The position numbers and the translations under genes are program-made. The notes under the pieces are model-generated. The model did no database searches. It was not told where the DNA came from and saw only the letters and a program-made list of their open reading frames with translations. 64,000 nucleotides of DNA from Chitinophagaceae bacterium. Lineage in GTDB: Bacteria; Bacteroidota; Bacteroidia; Chitinophagales; Chitinophagaceae. Shown here piece by piece: positions 32,223-41,099 of the stretch; positions within the stretch are counted from its first letter, which is position 1, and every line of letters begins with the position of its first letter. The stretch spans positions 124,001-188,000 of the forward strand of contig SEAC01000016.1 of assembly GCA_004173235.1 (NCBI GenBank), written 5' to 3'.

Positions 32223-33665
32223 TTGCTTTTCAACTCGCTCCCTTTTCTCCTCTTTCTCCCGGTTGTATTTCTACTGCACTGGATGCTGGCGCGGCGCGGA
32301 GCGGCGACGCAAAACTTCCTCCTGCTGGTGGCGAGCTGGTATTTCTACGGATGCTGGGACTGGCGCTTTCTCGGGCTGTTGCTCTTCTCTACTGGGCTTG
32401 ATTACTACACGGGCCTGCGTATTGCGGCCACTTCGGGCGGCGCGCGCAAGGCATGGCTCTGGATCAGCATCGGCGCCAACCTTGGGTTTCTCGGCCTGTT
32501 CAAATATTACGATTTCTTTGTGCATTCGTTTGCAGCGGCACTTGGCGCGATGGGGCTGCAAACACATCCCTACATCCTCAACTGGGTGCTGCCCATCGGC
32601 ATCTCTTTTTACACCTTCCACGGCCTTTCGTACGTCATCGATTGCTACCGCGACAGCATAAGACCCGAACGCAACTTCATCACCTATGCGCTGTTCGTTT
32701 CGTTCTTTCCGCTGCTTGTGGCTGGTCCCATCGAGCGGGCCACGCACCTCCTGCCGCAACTAAAGAAGGGGCGCGTTTTCCGATACGAGAACGCGGTGGA
32801 AGGCCTGCGGCAAATGCTCTGGGGCTTTTTCAAAAAAGTGGTCGTGGCGGATAACTGCGCTCGTTTTGCCAATCTCGTTTTCGCCGACCAGGGATCTTAT
32901 AGCGGAAGCGTGCACGTGCTCGGCGTCTTCTTTTTTGCTGTGCAGATCTACGCCGACTTTTCCGGCTACTCGGACATTGCACTGGGCACTGCGCGCCTCT
33001 TCGGCATCGACCTGTTGCGCAACTTCGCGAATCCCTACTTCTCGCGGGACATAGCGGAGTTCTGGCGGCGCTGGCATATTTCGCTCTCCAGCTGGTTCCG
33101 CGATTACGTGTACATCCCGCTCGGAGGCAGCCGCAATGGCCGCGGACGGGCCATCCGCAACACCTTCATCATCTTTCTCGTAAGCGGGTTCTGGCATGGC
33201 GCCAACTGGACCTTCCTCGCATGGGGAGCGCTCCATGCGGTCTTCTTCCTTCCGCTGCTGCTGACGCGCCGCAACCGCATGCACCTGTCGGTAGTAGCCT
33301 CGGGGCGAATGCTTCCATCGCTGCCCGACGGGCTGCGGATGACCGGCACCTTCCTACTCGTGCTGCTTGCCTGGGTGTTCTTCCGCGCCCAAACGATCGG
33401 CGATGCAATCGCTTACCTGCGCGGCACCTTCCAGCCTTCTCTGTTCGCACTGCCGTGGATGCCGCCGATGGCGCTTATCTCGCTCGTGCTCACTGCATTT
33501 CTTTTTGGCATCGAATGGCTTGGACGTGAACGGCCCTATGCACTTGCAGGCTTCGGTGCGCGCTGGCCACCATTGGTTCGTTGGGGCTTTTACGTATTTC
33601 TACTGGCGCTCATCGGCATGTTCATGGTAACCGAGGAACAACCTTTCCTGTATTTTCAATTCTGA
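32223..33665 (+). CDS. MBOAT family O-acyltransferase (AlgI/PatA-like)
   Basis: Polytopic membrane acyltransferase of about 480 residues that passes an acyl group, usually acetyl, to an exported glycan or cell-wall sugar. Conserved features are DFFVHSFAAALG, SFYTFHGLSYVIDCYR, PLLVAGPIERATHLLPQL, EFWRRWHISLSSWFRDYVY and GFWHGANWTFLAWG with the likely catalytic His325. The start is unclear: a GTG at 32166 would translate a low-complexity ACAAACC repeat, so the TTG at 32223, giving the typical MLFNSLPFLLFLP opening, was chosen. The stop overlaps the next gene's start as TGATG, so the two genes are coupled. Confidence 0.88.
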   Translation: MLFNSLPFLLFLPVVFLLHWMLARRGAATQNFLLLVASWYFYGCWDWRFLGLLLFSTGLDYYTGLRIAATSGGARKAWLWISIGANLGFLGLFKYYDFFVHSFAAALGAMGLQTHPYILNWVLPIGISFYTFHGLSYVIDCYRDSIRPERNFITYALFVSFFPLLVAGPIERATHLLPQLKKGRVFRYENAVEGLRQMLWGFFKKVVVADNCARFANLVFADQGSYSGSVHVLGVFFFAVQIYADFSGYSDIALGTARLFGIDLLRNFANPYFSRDIAEFWRRWHISLSSWFRDYVYIPLGGSRNGRGRAIRNTFIIFLVSGFWHGANWTFLAWGALHAVFFLPLLLTRRNRMHLSVVASGRMLPSLPDGLRMTGTFLLVLLAWVFFRAQTIGDAIAYLRGTFQPSLFALPWMPPMALISLVLTAFLFGIEWLGRERPYALAGFGARWPPLVRWGFYVFLLALIGMFMVTEEQPFLYFQF

Positions 33666-34606
33666 TGGCACGCTTCCTCAAACATATCGGCCTCTTTCTC
33701 GTGTATGCGCTGCCGCTTTACCTGGGGTTTTTGTTTCTGTTCGGATCGCTGCTACCCAACCGCTACCTGGGCAACTTTTTTCCGCGGCCCGATAGCCGGT
33801 CTTTTTTGCGTGAGCGTATACAGGAAATACCGCAGCACGGAGGAGCGGACTTACTGGTGGTCGGGTCTTCGGTTGGCCAGCGGAGTATTGACCCACGCGT
33901 ATTTTCCAGAAGCCGATTTTCGGTGCTCATACTAGCCTCGGGTGGTCAGAATCCTATGCAAACCGAGGTGCTCCTGAAGCGGTATGTCCACGCCCTTCGT
34001 CCGAAGTGCGTTGCAATTGCCATCAACCCTGATCTTTATACCACCGACCGCGCGGAACCTTCCATCGATCTCATCCTGAGTGATCGCATTGATGGAGACA
34101 ATTGGCGCGATGCCTGGCGAAGGCCCGATCTACGACTGGTTAACACGCTGCTATTTTGGTGGATGCGCCAGGAGCTGGGGGTGCGTCCGCCGGCGCTGCG
34201 CACCTCCAACGAGCTGGATGTGTACGTGCCTGGAGGTTATCTCGAGCGCCGCCCTCCTGTGCGCAATACAGATCTGGCTGCAGCCTGCATACCGGGGCCC
34301 AGCGTTCCGCTCAATCCGATCCACCTTGCAGCCCTCGACAATTGCATTGCGTTTTTGAAGCAGAGGGGAATTCCATTCGTATTGCTTCAGCCGCCGCTCA
34401 GTGCCGCGCGTTACCGTTGCCGGCGCTTTCCGGCACAAATCGACTCCACATTTTCCGCACGTGGACGCTATTACAATTATAACCTGCAGCTGCCCTTGTC
34501 CGATACCTTCGATTTCATCGACAACGCGCACCTCGCACCCTCGGGAGCAATCAAATTCAGCGAGGCCTTCCTCCGCCAGATGCAGATGGATGGGTATCTG
34601 AAGTAA
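33665..34606 (+). CDS. membrane-anchored SGNH-like protein, probable MBOAT partner
   Basis: A 313-residue protein not assigned to a named family. It has an N-terminal membrane helix (about 8-30), a LLVVGSSVGQRSIDP segment resembling SGNH block I with the nucleophile candidate Ser68 or Ser69, and a C-terminal DNAHLAPSGA segment with Asp286 and His289 in the D-x-x-H arrangement of SGNH block V. Membrane-anchored SGNH proteins of the AlgJ/AlgX type often accept the acyl group moved by an MBOAT partner, and the TGATG overlap with that gene fits this role (inference). The ATG at 33665 was chosen over an upstream in-frame codon inside the MBOAT gene. Confidence 0.72.
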   Translation: MARFLKHIGLFLVYALPLYLGFLFLFGSLLPNRYLGNFFPRPDSRSFLRERIQEIPQHGGADLLVVGSSVGQRSIDPRVFSRSRFSVLILASGGQNPMQTEVLLKRYVHALRPKCVAIAINPDLYTTDRAEPSIDLILSDRIDGDNWRDAWRRPDLRLVNTLLFWWMRQELGVRPPALRTSNELDVYVPGGYLERRPPVRNTDLAAACIPGPSVPLNPIHLAALDNCIAFLKQRGIPFVLLQPPLSAARYRCRRFPAQIDSTFSARGRYYNYNLQLPLSDTFDFIDNAHLAPSGAIKFSEAFLRQMQMDGYLK

Positions 34607-34608
34607 GA

Positions 34609-34672
34609 ATGGGGTAATGGGGTAATGTGGTAATGTGGTAATGCCCGCCCGACGAAGCGAAGCGAAGGCGGG
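34609..34672. repeat. right direct repeat bracketing the MBOAT/SGNH pair
   Basis: ATGGGGTAATGGGG at 34609-34622, several TAATGTGG units, then CGAAGCGAAGCGAAGGCGGG at 34653-34672, the last part forming a CCCGCC / GGCGGG hairpin. It mirrors the order of elements at 32059-32150. Confidence 0.75.
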
Positions 34673-34705
34673 AGGTAATGGGGGCCGGGAACTGCGGCTC
34701 TTTGC

Positions 34706-35830
34706 TCAAACGAACAATTCCGCCGCAAGTCCATCGGCGCGTAGCATGCCGTCATCCGTTAATGCAAATCCTGTAGCCGTTTGCAGCACGAGCCCTTCCT
34801 GTAGAAATACGATAAGGCGCCGTTGGATATCGCGGTACTCCGCATCAGTGGCGGTGGCCGCCACGCGTTGCAGGTTGATGCCTTCAAGGGTGCGCAGCGC
34901 GATCATCAGGTATTCGTTGAGATGCTGTGCACGCGTGAGCGTTTCGCACTCCTGCGGCACCGAGCCTTCGGCAAGCGCGCGGATGTAAGCGTTGTTGTTG
35001 GCGATGTTCCAGGAGCGTTCGCTTCCGTTGTAGGAGTGTGCCGACGGACCGAGGCCGAGGTAGGGGAGGCCGCGCCAATAGCTTGAATTGTGACGGCTCC
35101 GCATGCCGGGCTTTGCAAAGTTGGAAACCTCGTAGTGCTCGTAGCCCGAAGCCTTCAACCATTGCATCAGCAGCAAAAACTGCCGCGCCTGCTGCTCGTT
35201 GTCGATGTCGGTTTTTTGGCGGTGCTCGATCTGCTTGTGCAGCGGCGTCTTTTCTTCCACGGTCAGCGCGTAGCAGGAGAGGTGCGGAATGCCGTAGCCG
35301 GTTGCGATGCGTACGTTCTCTTCCCAGCGCTCGTCGCTGAGGAGCGGCGAGCCGTAGATCAGGTCGATGCTCAGGTTGCTGATGCCGGCGGCCAGGCTGT
35401 CTTCGATGCACTGCCGTGCATGCGCAGCCGTGTGCGCGCGGTTCATCCAGCGCAGCTCGTCTTCAAAAAACGATTGCGTGCCGATGGAGAGGCGGTTGAC
35501 GCCGGCTGCCTTCCAGGCCTGCAGTCGCGCGGGCGTGATGTCGTCGGGGTTGGCTTCCAGCGTGATCTCCGCGGCGCTGTGGATGGGAAAACCGGCGCGC
35601 AGCGTATCCATCACCGCGTTGAGCTCGCTATCGCTCAGCAGGCTGGGTGTGCCGCCACCGAAATACACCGTTTCCACGGGCGCACCTTCGAGGTAGCCCG
35701 TGCGCAGCCGTGCTTCCTCCTGCAAGGCTGCCACGAGCTCCGGCTTGAAGCGCATCGACGTGCTGAAGTGGAAATTGCAATAGTGACAGGCCTGCTTACA
35801 AAAGGGGATATGCAAATAAATTCCGGCCAA
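34706..35830 (-). CDS. hemW: radical SAM heme chaperone HemW
   Basis: A 374-residue radical SAM protein. The start MAGIYLHIPFCKQACHYCNF holds Cys11, Cys15 and Cys18 of the C-x3-C-x2-C cluster followed by Phe, the HemW pattern rather than the HemN pattern with a fourth Cys. YFGGGTPSLL, ITLEANPDD and LSIGTQSF follow as in the family. HemW carries heme to target proteins; these genes are often misnamed coproporphyrinogen oxidase. The canonical N terminus begins at a TTG codon, since no ATG fits. The gene is divergent from a BamA-like gene only 73 bases away. Confidence 0.92.
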   Translation of the reverse strand: MAGIYLHIPFCKQACHYCNFHFSTSMRFKPELVAALQEEARLRTGYLEGAPVETVYFGGGTPSLLSDSELNAVMDTLRAGFPIHSAAEITLEANPDDITPARLQAWKAAGVNRLSIGTQSFFEDELRWMNRAHTAAHARQCIEDSLAAGISNLSIDLIYGSPLLSDERWEENVRIATGYGIPHLSCYALTVEEKTPLHKQIEHRQKTDIDNEQQARQFLLLMQWLKASGYEHYEVSNFAKPGMRSRHNSSYWRGLPYLGLGPSAHSYNGSERSWNIANNNAYIRALAEGSVPQECETLTRAQHLNEYLMIALRTLEGINLQRVAATATDAEYRDIQRRLIVFLQEGLVLQTATGFALTDDGMLRADGLAAELFV

Positions 35831-35903
35831 CGGCGTTCTGGATTGAATACTTTTACAAACGTGCGGACGAAGGTACAGCGCCTACATCTACGCCCTTCCC
35901 GCC

Positions 35904-37499
35904 TTGCTTCATGCAAAAGGGTACGTCACTGCTTCCATAGACAGTTCAACGCTCGGTGCCGATAGCGGCCGCGTGTACCTCTTTGCCGGCACTGCGTACC
36001 GCTGGGCGCGCCTCGCCACTTCCGCCGGCGATGGCGATCTCTTCACTGCCATTCGCTGGAATGCGGGTTCCTATCAAAACACGCCGATCGATTTCAACAG
36101 ATTGCATAGCCTCCAGCAACGCCTGCTCGATCACCTCGAAGACGTTGGCTACCCGTTTGCGAAGGTGTACCTCGACAGCATCCGGATCGAAGGGGAGGCC
36201 GTTGACGCCGCATTGCGCATCGACAGGGGTGTGCGCTACCTTATCGACTCCATCCGCGTGTACGGCGACCTGCGCATCAGCAACGAGCTGCTGCAGCGCC
36301 ACCTTGAGCTGCCCAATGGCTTGCCGTACAGCAAGCGACGATTGCAGGCGGTAGACAAGCGCCTGGCCGAGTTGCCCTATCTGCAGGTGGAGCGCGCGTC
36401 GGATCTCACCATGCTCAACACCGGTTCGATCCTCAATGTATACCTTAAAAACAAGCGCAACAGCCAGGTGAACGCGCTCATCGGGTTCCTGCCCAACCCC
36501 GATGTGAATGCAACGAAGAAATTGCTCGTTACCGGTGAGGCCAACCTGCTGCTGCGGAACGGCTTCGGCGGTGGCGAAACCATCGGTCTCAACTGGCAGC
36601 AGCTGCAGCAAAGCTCGCCGCGCCTGCACCTGCTCTTCGAACAGCCCTACTTTCTCCGAAGTCCCTTCGGCTTTGGTGTCGACTTCGAGATGTTCCGCAA
36701 GGATACCACCTTCCTCAACCTCACCTTCGACCTTACCGCGCGCTACCGCAGCGGCAAGGGAACGGCCAGCCTGTTTTACCAGCGCCGCTCCACGGTTGTA
36801 AACGGCGTGAACGTGCAGCAGGTGCTGTCCAGCAAACGCCTGCCCGTTGAAGCCGACGTAGCTTCCAACAACCTTGGCGCCGGCTACGAGTGGCTGGGTA
36901 CGGACTACCGCTTCAACCCGCGCCGCGGAACGGAGTACCGGTTCACTGCATCGGCAGGCATCAAAAAAGTGCGGCCCAGCAGCCAGGTGCTGGAGCTGAA
37001 AGACCCGGGAAATCCCGCATTTTCGTTCGAGCGGTTATACGACACCGTTAAACTGCGCACCTACCAGTTCCGTGCAACCTTTTCCGGTGCGCACTACTTT
37101 CCGCTGGGCAGGCAAAGCACGCTGCGCACCGCGCTCAACGCCGGCTTTTTTGCCAGCGGCTCGGTGTATCGCAACGAGCTGTTCCAGGTGGGCGGCTACA
37201 AGCTGCTCCGCGGCTTCGACGAGGAGAGCGAATACCTGTCGCAATATGCAGTCACCACCGCCGAATTCCGCTACCTGATCGGGCAGAACTCCAACTTCTT
37301 TGTTTTTGCCGATGGCGGCTGGGGCCGGCAGCCCGCGCCCGTCAACGCCGGCAGGCTTTACCTGGGCACCGGTCTCGGCATTTCGCTCGAGACGAAGGCC
37401 GGCATCTTCAACCTCGCCTGGGCTATCGGCCGCCGCGACGACGTGCCCTTCAACCTGCGGAAGAGCAAGGTGCATTTGGGGTATGTGTCGTACTTCTAG
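35904..37499 (+). CDS. BamA/TamA-type outer-membrane protein, 5' end missing
   Basis: A protein of about 531 residues ending in a 16-strand-type beta-barrel with a terminal aromatic (HLGYVSYF). POTRA-like sequence lies at about residues 1-150 (VYLFAGTAYRWARL; YPFAKVYLDSIRIEGEAVDAALRIDRGVRYLIDSI is split over two such strands), and the barrel has GLGAGYEWLGTD-like strands and GGYKLLRGFDEES, the barrel-closing RGF motif of the Omp85 superfamily. No signal peptide is visible: the frame is open only back to 35847, with no ATG, and a POTRA-like strand (AYIYALPALLHAKGY) already runs across the TTG at 35904. The 5' end has been lost or frame-disrupted next to hemW, so expression is doubtful. The true boundaries are uncertain. 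Confidence 0.7.
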   Translation: MLHAKGYVTASIDSSTLGADSGRVYLFAGTAYRWARLATSAGDGDLFTAIRWNAGSYQNTPIDFNRLHSLQQRLLDHLEDVGYPFAKVYLDSIRIEGEAVDAALRIDRGVRYLIDSIRVYGDLRISNELLQRHLELPNGLPYSKRRLQAVDKRLAELPYLQVERASDLTMLNTGSILNVYLKNKRNSQVNALIGFLPNPDVNATKKLLVTGEANLLLRNGFGGGETIGLNWQQLQQSSPRLHLLFEQPYFLRSPFGFGVDFEMFRKDTTFLNLTFDLTARYRSGKGTASLFYQRRSTVVNGVNVQQVLSSKRLPVEADVASNNLGAGYEWLGTDYRFNPRRGTEYRFTASAGIKKVRPSSQVLELKDPGNPAFSFERLYDTVKLRTYQFRATFSGAHYFPLGRQSTLRTALNAGFFASGSVYRNELFQVGGYKLLRGFDEESEYLSQYAVTTAEFRYLIGQNSNFFVFADGGWGRQPAPVNAGRLYLGTGLGISLETKAGIFNLAWAIGRRDDVPFNLRKSKVHLGYVSYF

Positions 37500-37516
37500 T
37501 CGCCTGCGGCGAGGTA

Positions 37517-37642
37517 GAGAAAGAACGCAGATTTTTTATGATTATTAAGATTAGCGCTGATAAGTATTTTTCGTACGCAAGCAAATCATAACCAATCATA
37601 ACAATCTGCGTATTCGCCAAAGGCGAATCTGCGTCCTTTCTC
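37517..37642. repeat. inverted-repeat element, copy B
   Basis: Starts GAGAAAGAACGCAGAT and ends with AATCTGCGT, the hairpin ATTCGCCAAAGGCGAAT, then CTGCGTCCTTTCTC. The middle is A/T-rich (TATGATTATTAAGATTA). A small GCCTGCGGC palindrome precedes it. It lies between the BamA-like gene and the DUF4271 gene. Confidence 0.85.
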
Positions 37643-37675
37643 TTTTCCCGATTAGCGATTGACGATTCACGTTTG

Positions 37676-37683
37676 TACCTTTG
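37676..37683 (+). promoter_or_regulatory. -7 element for DUF4271 gene
   Basis: TACCTTTG matches TAnnTTTG exactly and lies ten bases before the chosen ATG, implying a very short leader. No convincing -33 element is present at normal spacing. Confidence 0.45.
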
Positions 37684-37692
37684 CTCCATCCC

Positions 37693-38604
37693 ATGAGAAG
37701 CTGTCGCGCCCTTTGCCTGGTATTGCTGCTGCTGGCTGGCCTATGCTCCGCCGCGCAGGAAAGCACGCTGGTTTCCGACAGCATCGTTCCCCGCGTCGAT
37801 TCTTCGCTGTACCCAACCGACAGCACCCTCCGCGATTCTTTCGTGGTGCCGCCACCCATCGTGGTGCCGATGCGTTTCGATTCGATCGTCTTCGCCCGTC
37901 ATCCCTTTATCTCCTTCCGCAACCCGGTGCGGCTGCGCGAGTCGGGGCACCGCGCCGAAGGCAAGGAGTCGCTTTTTTACGCGGTGATGGGACTTTTGCT
38001 GCTGCTGGCCATTGCCCGCAGCGGGTTTCCGCGCTACCTCGCCGACCTGTTCAAGCTTTTCTTCCGCGCCAACCTGCGGCAGCGGCAGGCGAAGGAGCAA
38101 CTGCAGCAATCGCCCGTGCCTTCGATCTATATGAACGTGCTCTTCTTCGGCGCCGGCGCGCTGTTCCTCATGCTCGTGCTGCGGCATTTCGGGTTTGCGG
38201 GCGGCATCGATTTCTGGCCGCTGTTTGGCTACCTGAGCGCAGGCCTGGCGCTGCTTTACATCGGCAAGTTTGTAGTGCTGCGCCTGCTGGGCTGGATCTT
38301 CCGCATTCCGGGCCCGGCAGAAGCGTATGTGTTCATCGTGTTTACCGCCAACAAATTGCTGGGCATCCTGCTGATGCCTTTCATCGTGTTGCTGGCCTTT
38401 ACCGACGGGTCTTTGCAGCAGCTGGGGCTCACCCTCGGGCTCACGCTTGCCGGGGGTGTTTTCGCGTATCGCTATTTCCTGTCTTACACCACCGTTCAGC
38501 GCCAGGTGCGCCTTCCTTTTTTCCATTTTGTGCTCTACCTTCTGGCGTTCGAACTGATACCGTTATTGCTGATTAACAAAGTGTTGTTCCGCTTATTAGG
38601 GTAA
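37693..38604 (+). CDS. DUF4271 domain membrane protein
   Basis: A 303-residue protein with a signal peptide (MRSCRALCLVLLLLAGLCSA), a polar region to about residue 95, and about seven membrane helices in the second half, matching the Bacteroidota DUF4271 family of unknown function. An in-frame TTG at 37681 would add four residues; the ATG at 37693 gives the better signal peptide. The gene lies directly before the HemD-like gene, an arrangement I recall as frequent in this phylum. Role unknown. Confidence 0.82.
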   Translation: MRSCRALCLVLLLLAGLCSAAQESTLVSDSIVPRVDSSLYPTDSTLRDSFVVPPPIVVPMRFDSIVFARHPFISFRNPVRLRESGHRAEGKESLFYAVMGLLLLLAIARSGFPRYLADLFKLFFRANLRQRQAKEQLQQSPVPSIYMNVLFFGAGALFLMLVLRHFGFAGGIDFWPLFGYLSAGLALLYIGKFVVLRLLGWIFRIPGPAEAYVFIVFTANKLLGILLMPFIVLLAFTDGSLQQLGLTLGLTLAGGVFAYRYFLSYTTVQRQVRLPFFHFVLYLLAFELIPLLLINKVLFRLLG

Positions 38605-38617
38605 AGCCCTACCTTTG
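38584..38617 (+). promoter_or_regulatory. promoter for hemD-like gene
   Basis: TTG at 38584-38586, a 23-base spacer and a perfect TACCTTTG at 38610-38617, lying across the end of the DUF4271 gene and 22 bases before the next start. Confidence 0.55.
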
Positions 38618-38639
38618 CAAGACATTAGGTAACCTATTT

Positions 38640-39440
38640 ATGGTGAAAAACGAGGTTTCAAAGGCAAGTGCGAAGGCAAAAGCCGGAATGCGGATCCTGA
38701 TTACACAGCCTAAGCCGGAAAGCGACAAATCCCCCTACTTTGAGTTGAGCCGTAAATACGGCGTTTCTCTCGACTTCCAGCCTTTCATACAGCTGGAGCC
38801 CATCGCGGCCAAGGAGTTCCGGAAGCAGAAGATCGACATCCAGGGCCACAGCGCGGTGATCCTCACCAGCCGCAACGCCATCGACCACTTCTTCCGCACC
38901 TGCGAGGAAATGCGCGTAGCCGTTTCGCAGGACACGAAGTACTTCTGCATCACCGAAGCCGTTGCGCTTTATCTTCAGAAATTCATCCTCTACCGCAAGC
39001 GCAAGGTGTTTTACGGCGCCGACGGTTCCAACAAAAGCCTTTTCGACGTCATCAACAAGCACAAGAGCAACGAGAAGTTCCTCTACGTTTGCTCCGAAAA
39101 CCAGCAGGACTCCGAGATCACGGGCTGGCTCAAGAACAATGGCTGCGACTTTTCGCTCGCCTTCATGTACCGCACCGTTAGCCGCGACGTGAAGGAGCTG
39201 CTCACTGCGACGGACTTTGACGTCATCTGCTTTTTCACCCCCAGCGGCGTCAAGAGCCTGTTCGACAACCGCCCCGACTTTGTGCAGAACGGCACCGTGA
39301 TCGGCGCCTTCGGATCGAACACGTCGAAGGCCGTTGAGGAGCTGGGGCTGGAGCTGGGCATCCGTGCCCCGCAGCCGCAGGCCCCTTCGATGGTGGCCGC
39401 GCTCGACCAGTTTCTGGCGGCCGAACTGAAGAAGAAATAA
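38640..39440 (+). CDS. hemD: uroporphyrinogen-III synthase family protein
   Basis: A 266-residue protein of the HemD family, which closes and inverts ring D of hydroxymethylbilane in heme and corrin synthesis. Sequence marks are RILITQPKPES at the start, HSAVILTSRNAIDHFF, FLYVCSENQQDSEITGWL, and FFTPSGVKSLF with FGSNTSKAVEELG near the end, all typical of the fold. The basic 16-residue N-terminal extension is longer than usual. It has its own promoter and is not in a heme operon here. Confidence 0.85.
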   Translation: MVKNEVSKASAKAKAGMRILITQPKPESDKSPYFELSRKYGVSLDFQPFIQLEPIAAKEFRKQKIDIQGHSAVILTSRNAIDHFFRTCEEMRVAVSQDTKYFCITEAVALYLQKFILYRKRKVFYGADGSNKSLFDVINKHKSNEKFLYVCSENQQDSEITGWLKNNGCDFSLAFMYRTVSRDVKELLTATDFDVICFFTPSGVKSLFDNRPDFVQNGTVIGAFGSNTSKAVEELGLELGIRAPQPQAPSMVAALDQFLAAELKKK

Positions 39441-39635
39441 ATTCATACACACTATATACAGGTAGGGCGGGGGCGATACCCCCGGGCGGCAGGTTGCGCT
39501 CAATTCATCCGAAGTTTTGCGGATTTCACCGGAATGGGGTCTGAAATCTTGGAAAATGATGCAATAATTGCATTTCAATGCCGTTAAAGACGGTACGCCA
39601 AAAGGGCTTGCAGATGAAAAAAATAAGTTGTAACC

Positions 39636-39669
39636 TTGCGTGGACATTTTTATCAAAAGCTTATATTTG
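39636..39669 (+). promoter_or_regulatory. promoter for gldK
   Basis: TTG at 39636-39638, a 23-base spacer, then TATATTTG at 39662-39669, an exact TAnnTTTG. The start codon follows after 16 bases. Confidence 0.6.
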
Positions 39670-39685
39670 CCCAATACCCTCGTGT

Positions 39686-40984
39686 ATGACAATGAAAAAC
39701 CATTACGTTGCGATTATCGCAGCTGCTTCTTTCGCGCTCATTAGCTGCGGTGGCAGTAAAAAAGGTGGCGCGCTGCCCAATGACGGTCAGCTCCACGGTG
39801 TCGCCCCCGGCGGCAAGTTTCAAATGAAACGTCCTCCGGGCATGGTGTATGTACCCCAGGGTACATTCCACATGGGTCCTTCCGATGAGGATCCGGCTTA
39901 CGCTTTCAGCTCCCGCAACCGCTCCGTTTCGATCAGCGGTTTCTGGATGGATGCCACCGAAATCACCAACAACCAGTATCGTCAGTTCACCAAGTGGGTA
40001 ACCGACTCGATCGTAGCCAAGAAACTCGGTTACGTGAAGAGCGGCGCCGACGGCAACGAGTACATCGACTGGGCCAAGATGAAGACCCTTAAATGGGGCG
40101 ACCCCAAAGTGGTGGAGCAACTGGGCCAGACGGATGTGATCCTGTCGCCCGAAGACCGCATCTACGGCAAGAAGGAACTGGACGCCAACAAGATCGTTTA
40201 CCAGTTCGAGTCGTATGATTACGGTGAGGCCGCCAAGCGTGAGAACGCTGCCAAGCCCCGCTCGCAGTTCATCCGCAAGTTCCCCATCCGCGTTTACCCC
40301 GACACACTTGTTTGGATCCGCGACTTCTCCTACTCCTACAACGAACCGATGGCCAAGCGCTACTTCGCGCACCCCGCATTCGGCAACTATCCCCTGGTGG
40401 GTGTGAGCTGGAAGCAGGCCGAGGCTTTCTGTAACTGGCGCACGCACTACCTCAACTCGTACCTCGAGTCGAAGAAGCAGGCCCAGGAGTCCGACTTCCG
40501 CCTGCCTACCGAAGCGCAGTGGGAGTATGCAGCCCGCGGCGGACGCTCGCAGTCGATGTTCCCCTGGGGTAACTACTACCTCCGTAACAAGAAAGGCTGT
40601 CTCCTGGCCAACTTCAAGCCCGGTCGCGGCAACTACCCCGAAGACGGTGGTTTCTACACGGTTCGCGCCGATGCTTACTGGCCCAACGATTTCGGCCTGT
40701 ATAACATGGCCGGCAACATCGCCGAATGGACTTCCTCCATTTACTACGAGGGTGGCTATACCTTCCAGCACGACATGAACCCCGACGTTCGCTGGAATGC
40801 GAAAGAGACCGATCCTCCGAAGATGAAGCGCAAGGTTATCCGCGGTGGCAGCTGGAAAGATGTAGGCTACTACCTGCAAACCAGCACCCGCACGTATGAG
40901 TACCAGGATTCTGCGAAGTCGTACATTGGCTTCCGCTCCGTAATCGACCTCCCGGCTATGTCTGGCCGCGGTCGCCGCAAGTAA
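39686..40984 (+). CDS. gldK: gliding motility / T9SS lipoprotein GldK
   Basis: Outer-membrane lipoprotein of the type IX secretion system that forms a periplasmic ring with GldN. The ATG at 39686 (a second is at 39692) gives a lipoprotein signal with the lipobox LISC at 18-21. From residue 50 on, the protein is a formylglycine-generating-enzyme-like domain: RPPGMVYVPQGTFHMG, ISGFWMDATEITNNQYRQF, GVSWKQAEAFCNWR, FRLPTEAQWEYAARGG, and RGGSWKD near the end. The upstream frame extends to 39578 but crosses the promoter, so it was trimmed. It heads the gldKLMN set, with a 115-base gap to gldL. Confidence 0.95.
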   Translation: MTMKNHYVAIIAAASFALISCGGSKKGGALPNDGQLHGVAPGGKFQMKRPPGMVYVPQGTFHMGPSDEDPAYAFSSRNRSVSISGFWMDATEITNNQYRQFTKWVTDSIVAKKLGYVKSGADGNEYIDWAKMKTLKWGDPKVVEQLGQTDVILSPEDRIYGKKELDANKIVYQFESYDYGEAAKRENAAKPRSQFIRKFPIRVYPDTLVWIRDFSYSYNEPMAKRYFAHPAFGNYPLVGVSWKQAEAFCNWRTHYLNSYLESKKQAQESDFRLPTEAQWEYAARGGRSQSMFPWGNYYLRNKKGCLLANFKPGRGNYPEDGGFYTVRADAYWPNDFGLYNMAGNIAEWTSSIYYEGGYTFQHDMNPDVRWNAKETDPPKMKRKVIRGGSWKDVGYYLQTSTRTYEYQDSAKSYIGFRSVIDLPAMSGRGRRK

Positions 40985-41023
40985 ACTTTCCCAAAGAATT
41001 ATTCACTTTATTCAATAAACAGA

Positions 41024-41050
41024 AGACAGCTGTCGTTTAGATGGCTGTCT
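41024..41050 (+). terminator. hairpin between gldK and gldL (attenuator or mRNA stabiliser)
   Basis: Stem AGACAGC / GCTGTCT with a 13-base loop that can extend pairing. Only a mixed pyrimidine tract (CCTGTTTCCTT) follows, so it is a weak terminator at best and could set gldK against gldLMN levels. Confidence 0.4.
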
Positions 41051-41099
41051 CCTGTTTCCTTACAAACTTTTTAACCAACCATTTCTAAACGTTCATTTT

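Noticed and set aside
39578-39685. Earlier start for gldK
   Set aside because: It would place the lipoprotein signal inside the protein and make the promoter region coding.
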